Origin: Kitasatospora phosalacinea
GTDB taxonomy: Bacteria > Actinomycetota > Actinomycetes > Streptomycetales > Streptomycetaceae
Assembly: GCF_000717185.1 (NCBI RefSeq)
Contig: NZ_JNYE01000062.1
Coordinates: forward strand, 1 to 64,000
DNA length: 64,000 bases
Reading direction: 5' to 3'
The notes beneath the pieces were generated by a model. It ran no database searches. It was not told the origin of the DNA and saw only the letters and a program-made list of their open reading frames with translations. Positions within the stretch are counted from its first letter, which is position 1, and each line of letters starts with the position of its first letter. The translations under genes and the position numbers were made by a program. Of this stretch, positions 27,170 through 34,466 are shown in pieces.

Positions 27170-27650
27170 CGCCGGGGGGCAGCCCGCGGGCCGCCTCCGT
27201 GGACGTGCCTCCCACGGCCGCCACCGGGCGGGCTTCCGGGTCGGATCGGCCGCCGCGCCGGGAGCCCGGGTCCGGGTGCTGCGGCGTACCGGCCCGGTCG
27301 ATCACCCCCTTCACGACGGTGCGGTCCTTCGTCGGGCGGCGGGCACGGGCGTGTTCCCCTCGGGGCGTGTTCCCCTCGGGGCGTGTTCACCTGGCAGGCG
27401 GGGCGGTGGGTCGCGTTCGAGGAGACCGCTTCGACGCGGAGCCGCGCGGGGCCGGAGCGCCCCGGGGCCGACGGTTTCGCGGTCGGCGATCCCGGCACCG
27501 TCGGGCAGGTGCGCTTCCGGGCCGGACCCGGACTCTGGCTCGCCGACCACCTGAAGACCTGAACCGGCGCCGACCCGTCGCACCTCGGCGGACGCGCAGC
27601 GGAACCACCTGGACGGGGCCGGCAGGAGGACGGGCCGCCCGAGGCGTCCG
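27170..27650. other. Spacer with 16-bp tandem repeat and a 59-codon ORF
   Basis: Contains two perfect tandem copies of GTGTTCCCCTCGGGGC (27351-27366, 27367-27382) and a third partial copy whose GTG opens a 59-codon frame. No RNA gene or clear promoter is seen; the remainder shows no recognisable coding. Confidence 0.5.
27383..27562 (+). CDS. Possible 59-residue protein or 3' gene remnant
   Basis: Frame from GTG: starts MFTWQAGRWVAFEET and ends RFRAGPGLWLADHLKT. Third codon positions are almost all G/C, like real genes here, but the start lies inside a tandem repeat and no ribosome-binding site is visible. It may be the 3' end of a gene whose 5' part was lost. I do not recognise the family. 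Confidence 0.3.
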   Translation: MFTWQAGRWVAFEETASTRSRAGPERPGADGFAVGDPGTVGQVRFRAGPGLWLADHLKT

Positions 27651-28505
27651 TCAGTAGCAGGGGACGACCGCGACCGGGCAGCGCGCGTGGTGCAGCACGG
27701 CGTGGGCGACGGCTCCCAGGTGCGGCCCCACCGGGACCCGGCGGGTGCGGCGTCCGATCACCAGGAGCTGCGCCCCGTCGCCGGCCCCGACGACGGCCCG
27801 GGCTCTCGGCCCTCGGACGGTCTCCGCCGTCACCCGGACGTCGGGGTGGCGCCGCCACCCCGGTTCCAGGGCCTCGGTGAGCCGCCGCCGCTCCGCGATC
27901 TCCAGTTCCGCGAGTTCGACCGGGCCCAGGTACTCCGCGCCGGTCGGCGGTTCCCAGGCCCGGACCGCGTGCAGCCGGGCCGAGCGCAGCGCCGCGCACT
28001 CCAGGGCGAAGTCGACGGCCGGAGCGGCCTCGGGGCGCAGGTCGGCGGCGAGGACGACCGGCCCCGGCCCGTCAGCGGTGGTCCCACCGCCCGCCGGGTC
28101 GGCGGTGCGGACCAGGACGGTCGGGCACGCGGCGCGGCCCGCGACGGCGAGGCCCACCGATCCGGGCACGAACCCGCGCACCGGCCCCAGCGCCCGGGAG
28201 CCGAGCACCAGCATCGTGGCGCTGCGGCCCGCCGCCTCCAGGGCCTGCGCCGGGTCCTCGGGGACGTGGACGGCGGACACCGCGACGCCCGAGCGCCCGG
28301 CGCGGAGTTCGACCTCCTGCCGGGCCAGGCGCTGCCGCGCCCACCGCTGGGCGTCCGGGGTGCCGAGGACGTGGGGACCGCGCCACGGCCAGGCCTGGAG
28401 GAGTTCCAGCGGCAGGCCGCGCCGTTCCGCTTCGGACGCGGCCCAGTGCGCGGCCGCTGCGCTCTCGTCCGTGCCGTCGAAGCCGACGACGATCGGCGCG
28501 TCCAT
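27651..28505 (-). CDS. Universal stress protein (tandem UspA domains)
   Basis: 284 residues. Domain 1 starts APIVVGFDGTDESAAAAHWA and contains MLVLGSRALGPVRGFVPGSVG; domain 2 starts GPVVLAADLRPEAAPAVDFA and contains LLVIGRRTRRVPVGPHLGAV followed by HHARCPVAVVP. Both keep the glycine-rich ATP loop. GGAGGAGG precedes the ATG. Upstream, after a strong triple DevR-type box, lies a frameshifted copy of the short leader ORF seen before PEP synthase; its second half is in frame with this gene. Confidence 0.88.
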   Translation of the reverse strand: MDAPIVVGFDGTDESAAAAHWAASEAERRGLPLELLQAWPWRGPHVLGTPDAQRWARQRLARQEVELRAGRSGVAVSAVHVPEDPAQALEAAGRSATMLVLGSRALGPVRGFVPGSVGLAVAGRAACPTVLVRTADPAGGGTTADGPGPVVLAADLRPEAAPAVDFALECAALRSARLHAVRAWEPPTGAEYLGPVELAELEIAERRRLTEALEPGWRRHPDVRVTAETVRGPRARAVVGAGDGAQLLVIGRRTRRVPVGPHLGAVAHAVLHHARCPVAVVPCY

Positions 28506-28559
28506 CGGTGCCTCCTCCACTCGCCCCACCCGCCCGGCGCCCTGCCGGGTCTCGCCCCC

Positions 28560-28668
28560 CGCCACGCCCCGACGTCGGTACGGCGTCGGCCGTCCCGACG
28601 CCGTCCACGGGTTCAGCGGGGGCGGGGCAAGGCCCGGTCGGGCGCTCCGCGATCCGGACGCGTGCCAC
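28560..28668 (-). pseudogene. Frameshifted copy of the short leader ORF
   Basis: GTG at 28668 with GGGAGGGG five bases upstream starts MARVRIAERPTGPCPAP; one base out of frame the sequence goes on PLNPWTASGRPTPY. Joined, the two parts match the 31-codon PEP synthase leader (MERIRISRCPTRP..., ...SGRPMPY) along its length. The second half here has no stop and runs in frame into the Usp gene. Either a one-base frameshift inactivated the leader, or the two frames are used in a programmed way. Confidence 0.45.
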
Positions 28669-28697
28669 GGTTGCCCCTCCCGCGGGGCGCTGCCTCC

Positions 28698-28786
28698 ATG
28701 CTCCCGCCGTTCTGCCGTCCGTTGTCGGGGCCGGGCGGCCCGTCCTCCCGCCCGGTCGGACCCGTCCCTCCTGGGCCGAGTGGCCT
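28698..28786 (-). promoter_or_regulatory. Triple DevR-type box array of the Usp gene
   Basis: Three sites read on the minus strand: GGGCCGCCCGGCCC (28728-28741, perfect), GGGTCCGACCGGGC (28750-28763, half site) and AGGCCACTCGGCCC (28773-28786, one mismatch). Centres are 22 and 23 bp apart. The first is 34 bp from GAGCATGGAGG (GAGCAT 28698-28703). Tandem sites at this spacing are typical of cooperative DosR binding. Confidence 0.65.
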
Positions 28787-28935
28787 GCGCGGGCCGCCGG
28801 TCCCCTCGCGCGAGCGCCGACCCCGTCCGCCGGGCCCGAGGGCTGCCCCGGTCGTCCCCCGCCGGGCGGTCTCCGGTGGACCGGCGGGGGCGGGGTGCGG
28901 ATGGTGGTGCGGGGGTACGAGAAGCGGAGGACAGC

Positions 28936-29376
28936 ATGACCACGGAGAACGAAGGCTCGTCGCGGATCGTGGCGGGCGTGGACGGATCGCCCTCCGCCCG
29001 GACGGCGCTGGCCTGGGCGGTGCGGCAGGCCGAACTGACCGGGGCGGCGGTGGACGCGGTGACCGCCTGGCAGTACCCGGCGGGTTACGGGTGGCCCGCC
29101 CCGGTGCTGCAGTCGTTCGACTTCGCCGCCGCTGCCGGGCAGGCGCTGGCCGAGGCGGTGGAGGCGGTGGCGACCCGGCACGAAGGCGTGGAGATCCGGC
29201 AGCACGTCGTCCAGGACCACCCGGCGACCGCGCTGCTGGCCGCCGCCGACGGCGCGGAGCTGCTCGTGGTCGGCAACCGCGGCCGCGGCGGGTTCGCCGG
29301 GACGCTGCTCGGCTCGGTCAGCCAGCACTGCGTCCACCACGCGCGCTGCCCGGTGGTCGTCGTCCGGACCGACTGA
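28936..29376 (+). CDS. Single-domain universal stress protein
   Basis: 146 residues. SSRIVAGVDGSPSARTALAWA at the start, ELLVVGNRGRGGFAGTLLGSVSQHCVHHARCPVVVV at the end: the full ATP-binding Usp signature G-2x-G-9x-G(S/Q). CGGAGGACAGC precedes the ATG. Unlike its neighbours it has no GGGCC palindrome within the 150 bp upstream, so it may be regulated differently. Confidence 0.9.
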   Translation: MTTENEGSSRIVAGVDGSPSARTALAWAVRQAELTGAAVDAVTAWQYPAGYGWPAPVLQSFDFAAAAGQALAEAVEAVATRHEGVEIRQHVVQDHPATALLAAADGAELLVVGNRGRGGFAGTLLGSVSQHCVHHARCPVVVVRTD

Positions 29377-29391
29377 CCGCGGCGACGGGAC

Positions 29392-29458
29392 GGGTCGGCC
29401 CGAACCCCCGGTCAGGGCCGACCGGCCCCGGTGCGGCGCTCCCCGGCGGGACGAGACT
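29392..29458 (+). promoter_or_regulatory. DevR-type box pair before the truncated DUF1876/CBS genes
   Basis: GGGCCGACCGGCCC (29415-29428, perfect) is 34 bp before GAGACTGGTGGG (GAGACT 29453-29458). A second dyad GGGTCGGCCCGAACCC (29392-29407) is centred 22 bp upstream. A complete promoter therefore stands before what are now remnant genes. Confidence 0.65.
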
Positions 29459-29547
29459 GGTGGGCAGAACCGACCCGCCCGGCGGGCACGACGGAGGCCG
29501 CCGGGTCCGGTCCCGCACGGATCCGCCGGAGACCGAGGCCCCGGACC

Positions 29548-29646
29548 ATGGACGAGAGCACCACCCCGCAGCGGCCGCGCACCAAGCGGTGGACGCTCCG
29601 ACTGGACCTGTTCGAGGAGGGCGACACCACTCCGCCCGGCAACTGA
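29548..29646 (+). pseudogene. DUF1876 N-terminal fragment (32 codons)
   Basis: MDESTTPQRPRTKRWTLRLD then LFEEGDTT: the first strand and turn of the DUF1876 (dsRBD-like fold) family, which normally runs to about 85-90 residues. It stops after PPGN with TGATG overlap to the next frame. Best read as the 5' end of a DUF1876 gene joined by deletion to the 3' half of a CBS-BON gene. Confidence 0.5.
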
Positions 29647-29960
29647 TGACCAGCCCGGTCGTCACCGCCCGCCCCGACTGGGGCCTGGTCGAGACCGCCC
29701 GGGTCATGCACCACGGACGGCTCAAGCACCTGCCCGTGGTCGACGGCGATGGCCGGCTGACCGGCGTCGTCAGCCGCTCCGACCTGCTGCGCCCGCTGCT
29801 GCGCGACGACGAGGAGATCCGCCGGGAGATCGTCGACGACGTCCTGCTCGGCTCCCTCCGGCTGCCCGCCTACGCGGTGCGGGTCGCCGTCGCGGGCGGG
29901 GTGGTGACGCTCACCGGCACGGCGGCGGTGCTGATCGAGCGGGCGGTCCAGGAGGTCTGA
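29646..29960 (+). pseudogene. Truncated CBS-BON protein (second CBS plus BON)
   Basis: 104 residues starting [20 protein letters not shown] in the surrounding frame, then LPVVDGDGRLTGVVSRSDLL and BON-type VRVAVAGGVVTLTGTAAV. It matches residues about 90-205 of the intact CBS-BON protein at 17.3 kb; the first CBS domain is missing. The ATG overlaps the stop of the DUF1876 fragment by one base, so it could still be translated, but a lone CBS repeat is unlikely to bind nucleotide by itself. Confidence 0.6.
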
Positions 29961-29971
29961 CCGGACGGCGA

Positions 29972-30002
29972 GGGCGGCCGGAGCGTGGTGCTCCGGCCGC
30001 CC
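29972..30002 (+). terminator. 13-bp hairpin followed by TTT
   Basis: GGGCGGCCGGAGC and its exact complement around loop GTGGT, followed by TTTCG, 11 bp after the CBS fragment stop. A good terminator for the plus-strand unit; marks the right edge of the hypoxia island. Confidence 0.8.
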
Positions 30003-30044
30003 TTTCGCGTCTGCGGCTGCTGAGGGTTCTGGGGGCTCCCACGC

Positions 30045-30158
30045 TCACGCCTCCGGTCCGGCGAGGACGAAGTCGTCCTGGGTGAGTTCGGCGCGCAGGC
30101 GCTGTTCGGCGATCTCCGCGTAGTGGGGGGAGAGTTCGACGCCGATGGGGTTTCGGCT
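30045..30158 (-). pseudogene. C-terminal remnant of a DNA methyltransferase
   Basis: About 38 codons ending in a stop: NPIGVELSPHYAEIAEQRLR followed by 15 residues. This is the conserved tail of N4/N6 DNA methylases (the [A/P]IGIELxPxYxxxAxxR motif). The catalytic DPPY and SAM-binding parts are absent. Upstream sequence degenerates and contains two copies of an 11-bp unit CCCGGGCAGGA (about 30247-30270). Confidence 0.4.
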
Positions 30159-30159
30159 C

Positions 30160-30433
30160 CTGCCTCCAGTCCGAGAAGGCGCAGCCCGTCGAGGCCGCCG
30201 GGGAGGACGGCGGGCTGGGCGCGCCGACGGTGCCGCCGGGGGCGTCGGTCCCGGGCAGGACCCGGGCAGGACCCGGGCGAGGAGGTTGAGCGCCTCGGTG
30301 GCGTTCCTGGCGGGCGCGGCTTCCTCGTCCGGAGCCTCCCGGCCGCGGTCGGGCCGAACCGGTCCGGTGGATCCCGCGGCGGGGGGAAGGCGGAGTCCGT
30401 GACCGGTGCGGGAACGGAAGGAGGACGGGCGCG
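30160..30433. other. Non-coding junction before the GH13 genes
   Basis: No complete gene. It holds the short tandem repeat noted above and, at its end, GGAAGGAGG, the ribosome-binding site of the GH13 gene. No clear promoter motif was found. Confidence 0.4.
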
Positions 30434-32308
30434 GTGAGCGAGGACGGAAGGGGTGCTCCGGTGGACCGGAGGAACGGCGGGAGCCCGGCGGAGGCGGACG
30501 GGGCGTGGTGGCGGTCGGCGGTCGTCTACCAGGTATACCCCCGCAGCTTCGCGGACTCGGACGGCGACGGGATCGGCGACCTGGACGGCATCACGTCACG
30601 GCTCGACCACCTCGCCGAGCTGGGCGTCGACGTGCTGTGGCTGTCGCCGGTGTACCCGTCGCCGCAGGCCGACAACGGCTACGACATCAGCGACTACCAG
30701 GACGTCGACCCGCTCTTCGGTGACCTGGCGGCGTTCGACCGGCTGCTGGCGGCCGTGCACGCGCGCGGCATGCGGCTGGTGATGGACCTGGTGGTGAACC
30801 ACACCTCGGACCGGCACCCGTGGTTCCAGGAGTCCCGCGACCCGGCGAGCCCCAAGCGCTCCTGGTACTGGTGGCGGCCCCGGCGCGAGACCGCCGCCCC
30901 CGAGGCCGCCGCCCCCGAGGCCGCCGAGCCGCGCGGCGCCGAGCCGAACAACTGGGGCTCGTTCTTCTCCGGCCCGGCCTGGACGTACGACGAGGCGTCC
31001 GGCGCGTACTACCTGCACCTGTTCGCCCCGGGGCAGCCGGACCTCAACTGGGAGGAGCCGGCGGTGCGGCAGGCGGTGTACGCGATGATGCGCTGGTGGC
31101 TGGAGCGGGGCGTGGACGGCTTCCGGATGGACGTCGTCAACCTGATCTCCAAGGACCCGGCCCTGCCGGACGGCCCGCTGCGCGGCGACGGCCCGTACGG
31201 CGACGGCTCGCCGTCGTACCTCTGCGGGCCGAGGGTGCACGAGTACCTCCGGGAGATGCACCGCGAAGTGTTCGCCCGCCACCCGGGCCGGCTGCTGACG
31301 GTGGGGGAGATGCCGGGGGTGACGGTCGAGGAGGCGCGGCTGTTCACCGACCCGGCGCGGGCCGAGGTGGACATGGTCTTCCAGTTCGAGCACGTCAGTC
31401 TGGACCACGGCCCCGGCGGGAAGTTCGACCCGCGGCCGCTGCGGCTCACCGACCTGAAGGCGTCGCTGGCCCGCTGGCAGCGGGGCCTGGCCGAGACCGG
31501 CTGGAACAGCCTGTACTGGAACAACCACGACCAGCCCCGGATCGTCTCCCGGTTCGGCGACGACGGCCCCCGCCACCGGGCCCGTTCCGCGACGATGCTC
31601 GCCACCGTCCTGCACCTGCACCGCGGCACCCCGTACGTCTACCAGGGCGAGGAACTGGGCATGACCAACGCCCCGTTCGCCTCGATCGACGACTTCCGCG
31701 ACATCGAGTCGCTCAACCACTACGCGCAGGCCCTCGCGGCCGGACAGGACCCGGAGGAGGTGCTGCGCGGGCTGCGGGCGATGGGGCGGGACAACGCCAG
31801 GACCCCGATGCAGTGGGACGCCTCGCCGGGCGCCGGGTTCAGCACCGGCACCCCGTGGATCGCGGTCAACCCGAACCACACCACCGTCAACGCCGCCGAC
31901 GCCCGGCGCGACCCCGGCTCGGTCTACCACCACTACCGGCGGCTGATCGCGCTGCGCCACCGCGAACCGGCCGTCGTGCACGGCGACTTCACCCTGCTGC
32001 TGCCCGAGGACGAGCGGGTGTACGCCTTCACCCGCCACCACCGGGGCACCACCCTGCTGGTCCTCGGCAACTTCACCGGCGAGCACGTGCCGGTCGACCT
32101 GCCGCCGCGCTGGCGGGCGGCCGAACTCGTCCTCGGCAACCTGCCCGACGACGGCTCCCGGCGGCCCGGCGCCCCCGCCGTCCTGGCGCCCTGGGAGGCG
32201 CGCGTGCACCGCCTCGCCGAAACCGGAGGGACCACCGGAACCGCAGGAACCGGACGGTCCGCAAGAAGCGAACGGTCCGCAGGAACCGAAGGGGAGGACG
32301 CCCGATGA
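30434..32308 (+). CDS. GH13 alpha-glucosidase (oligo-1,6-glucosidase/trehalose-6-phosphate-hydrolase type)
   Basis: 624 residues. (beta/alpha)8 barrel motifs in order: VYQVYPRSFADSDGDGIGDL, DLVVNHTSDRHPWF, nucleophile Asp in GFRMDVVNLISKD, acid Glu in LLTVGEMPG, and Asp in NNHDQPRIVSRFGDD. QGEELGMTN and ARTPMQWDAS follow as in GH13 subfamilies 17/23/31. A run of Glu-Ala-Ala repeats (ETAAPEAAAPEAAEPRGAEP) interrupts the B domain, and a low-complexity Thr/Gly/Arg tail follows residue 600. Cytosolic. GTG start behind GGAAGGAGG. It overlaps the next GH13 gene by ATGA, so the pair forms one operon. Confidence 0.85.
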   Translation: MSEDGRGAPVDRRNGGSPAEADGAWWRSAVVYQVYPRSFADSDGDGIGDLDGITSRLDHLAELGVDVLWLSPVYPSPQADNGYDISDYQDVDPLFGDLAAFDRLLAAVHARGMRLVMDLVVNHTSDRHPWFQESRDPASPKRSWYWWRPRRETAAPEAAAPEAAEPRGAEPNNWGSFFSGPAWTYDEASGAYYLHLFAPGQPDLNWEEPAVRQAVYAMMRWWLERGVDGFRMDVVNLISKDPALPDGPLRGDGPYGDGSPSYLCGPRVHEYLREMHREVFARHPGRLLTVGEMPGVTVEEARLFTDPARAEVDMVFQFEHVSLDHGPGGKFDPRPLRLTDLKASLARWQRGLAETGWNSLYWNNHDQPRIVSRFGDDGPRHRARSATMLATVLHLHRGTPYVYQGEELGMTNAPFASIDDFRDIESLNHYAQALAAGQDPEEVLRGLRAMGRDNARTPMQWDASPGAGFSTGTPWIAVNPNHTTVNAADARRDPGSVYHHYRRLIALRHREPAVVHGDFTLLLPEDERVYAFTRHHRGTTLLVLGNFTGEHVPVDLPPRWRAAELVLGNLPDDGSRRPGAPAVLAPWEARVHRLAETGGTTGTAGTGRSARSERSAGTEGEDAR

Positions 32309-33954
32309 GACTGACCGAGACCGCCGACCTGTGGTGGAAGAACGCGGTGGTGTACTGCGTGGACGTCGAGACCTTCCAGGACGGCAACGGGGACGGCGTG
32401 GGCGACTTCCCCGGCCTCACCCAGCGGATCGACCACCTGGTGCGGCTCGGCGTGACCTGCCTGTGGCTGATGCCCTTCCACCCGACCCGCGAACGCGACG
32501 ACGGCTACGACATCACCGACTACTACGCCGTGGACCCCCGCCTGGGCACCCTCGGCGACTTCACCGAGTTCGTCCGCACCGCCCGCGACCGGGGACTGCG
32601 GGTCATCGCCGACCTGGTCGTCAACCACACCTCCGACCACCACCCGTGGTTCCGGGACGCCTGCTCCGGCCGGGACGCCCGCCTGCGCGACTGGTACGTG
32701 TGGTGCGACACCCCGCCCCAGGACGGCCCGCAGGGCGTCACCTTCCCCGACGCCGAGCAGAGCCTGTGGCAGTACCACGAGCCCACCGGCCAGTACTACT
32801 TCCACCGCTTCTACAAGGAGCAGCCCGACCTCAACATCACCAACCCCGAGGTCCGCGACGAGATAGCCCGGATCACGGGCTTCTGGATGCAGCTCGGCCT
32901 GTCCGGCTTCCGGGTCGACGCGGTGCCGTTCCTGCTGGAGACCGCCGGGCAGGTGGACGCCGACGACCTGCCCGACCCGCACGCGTACCTGGCCGACCTG
33001 CGCTCCTTCCTCGGCCGCCGCAACGGCGAGGCGGTGCTGCTGGGCGAGGTCAACCTGCCCTACGAGGACACGCTCCGGTTCTTCGGCGACCCCGCCTCGG
33101 GCGGCGACGAGCTGACGATGTGCTTCGACTTCATCGGCATGCAGCGGATGTACCTGTCGCTGGCCAGGCAGCAGGCCGCCCCGCTGGCCGACGCGCTGCG
33201 CGAACGCCCGCAGCCGCCCCGCGACGCGCACTGGGCGACGTTCGTGCGCAACCACGACGAACTCACCCTCGACAAGCTCTCGAAGTCCGAACGCGACGAG
33301 GTCTTCACCGCGTTCGGCCCCGAGGCCGACATGCAGCTGTACGGCCGGGGCCTGCGCCGCCGCCTGCCCCCGATGGTCGGCGGCGACCGGCGCCGGATCG
33401 AGCTCGCCTACAGCCTGCTGTTCACCCTGCCCGGCACGCCGGTGCTCTTCTACGGCGAGGAGATCGGCATGGGCGAGAACCTCGCCGCCGACGGGCGGCT
33501 CGCCGTCCGCACCCCCATGCAGTGGGCCCCGGGGCCCACGGGGGGCTTCTCCGAGGCCGACCCGGCCCGCTACCCCCGGCCGCTGACCCGGGGCGCCTTC
33601 GGCCCCGAACACGTCAACGTGCGCGACCAGGCCCACGACCCGCACTCGCTGCTGGCCCGGATGCGCTCCTTCGTCCAGGGCTACCGCGAGGCCCCCGAAC
33701 TGGCCTGGGGTCGCTGCGAGGTGCTCGACACGGGCGACCCCGCCGTCCTCGCCCACCTCAGCTCCACCGGAGACGGTGCCGTCCTGGTGCTGCACAACTT
33801 CGCCGACCGGCCGGTCACCGCCACCGCCGCCGGGGCGCCGGACGGCCCGCTGACCGACGTCCTCACCGGGGCCGCCGTCGACCGGGCGGCGGGCGCACCG
33901 CGCGTCGAGCTGCCGCCGTACGGCTACCGCTGGCTGCGGGTGGGCGAGCCCTGA
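32305..33954 (+). CDS. GH13 trehalose-synthase-like / alpha-amylase-family protein
   Basis: 549 residues. KNAVVYCVDVETFQDGNGDG and DGYDITDYYAVDPRLGTLGD resemble trehalose synthase; nucleophile Asp in GFRVDAVPFL, acid Glu in LLGEVNLPY, Asp in RNHDELTLDKLS. It lacks the C-terminal maltokinase domain that some TreS proteins carry. The set (alpha-glucosidase, TreS-like, GH65 phosphorylase 27 kb away) suggests maltose/trehalose interconversion, but the reaction is not proven by sequence. Start coupled by ATGA to the preceding gene with GGGGAGGACGCCC before it. Confidence 0.8.
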   Translation: MRLTETADLWWKNAVVYCVDVETFQDGNGDGVGDFPGLTQRIDHLVRLGVTCLWLMPFHPTRERDDGYDITDYYAVDPRLGTLGDFTEFVRTARDRGLRVIADLVVNHTSDHHPWFRDACSGRDARLRDWYVWCDTPPQDGPQGVTFPDAEQSLWQYHEPTGQYYFHRFYKEQPDLNITNPEVRDEIARITGFWMQLGLSGFRVDAVPFLLETAGQVDADDLPDPHAYLADLRSFLGRRNGEAVLLGEVNLPYEDTLRFFGDPASGGDELTMCFDFIGMQRMYLSLARQQAAPLADALRERPQPPRDAHWATFVRNHDELTLDKLSKSERDEVFTAFGPEADMQLYGRGLRRRLPPMVGGDRRRIELAYSLLFTLPGTPVLFYGEEIGMGENLAADGRLAVRTPMQWAPGPTGGFSEADPARYPRPLTRGAFGPEHVNVRDQAHDPHSLLARMRSFVQGYREAPELAWGRCEVLDTGDPAVLAHLSSTGDGAVLVLHNFADRPVTATAAGAPDGPLTDVLTGAAVDRAAGAPRVELPPYGYRWLRVGEP

Positions 33955-33993
33955 TCCGCGTGCCCGGGTCGGCACGTTCGAGGGCGGGCCGAC

Positions 33994-34026
33994 CCGGTGC
34001 CGGCCCGGTGCCGGCCCGGTGCCGAC
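33994..34026. repeat. 11-bp tandem repeat (CCGGTGCCGGC)x3
   Basis: Three near-perfect 11-bp units in the gap between convergent genes. Similar 11-bp arrays occur near 30.25 and 35.54 kb, each in a spacer. Confidence 0.6.
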
Positions 34027-34036
34027 CCGCCGCCGC

Positions 34037-34408
34037 TCAGACCCGCTCCTCCATCCGGATCGCCGCGCGCAGCTCCCGGTGCGCCTGGTCGCCGTCGCCC
34101 GCGTGCTGCTCCAGCAGGGCGGCGGCGATGGCGTCCAGCTTGCGCTGCAGCGCGTGCTCCGCGCGGCGCTCCGCGTTCTTCAGCAGGGCCAGCAGCACCA
34201 GCGTGACGGCGGTCATCACGTCACCCGCGAGGATCTGCCACTCGGTCGACAGGCCCAGCGCGTGCACCACGAAGAAGCCCGCCACCAGCAGCAGGCAGAA
34301 CACCGAGAACACCGGCGAGCCGCTCAGGTTGGACGCGGTCTCGGCGAGCCGCTCGAACCGGCCCCGCCCGTCGTCGGTGCGCTCGGCGGGGTGCGGGAAG
34401 ACGGTCAT
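34037..34408 (-). CDS. Low-affinity iron permease family protein
   Basis: 123 residues with two transmembrane helices (FSVFCLLLVAGFFVVHAL and ILAGDVMTAVTLVLLALL), flanked by FERLAETASNLSGSPV and LKNAERRAEHALQRKLDAI. This is the small bacterial form of the PF04120 family named after yeast Fet4; the bacterial proteins are membrane proteins of unproven transport activity. GGGGAGGG lies five bases before the ATG. The SDR gene is 58 bp upstream on the same strand. Confidence 0.8.
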   Translation of the reverse strand: MTVFPHPAERTDDGRGRFERLAETASNLSGSPVFSVFCLLLVAGFFVVHALGLSTEWQILAGDVMTAVTLVLLALLKNAERRAEHALQRKLDAIAAALLEQHAGDGDQAHRELRAAIRMEERV

Positions 34409-34466
34409 CCGACCCTCCCCGCACGGCGGTCCGCCGGTGCGTCGGCCCCGCGCCGGGGCGCGGGCG

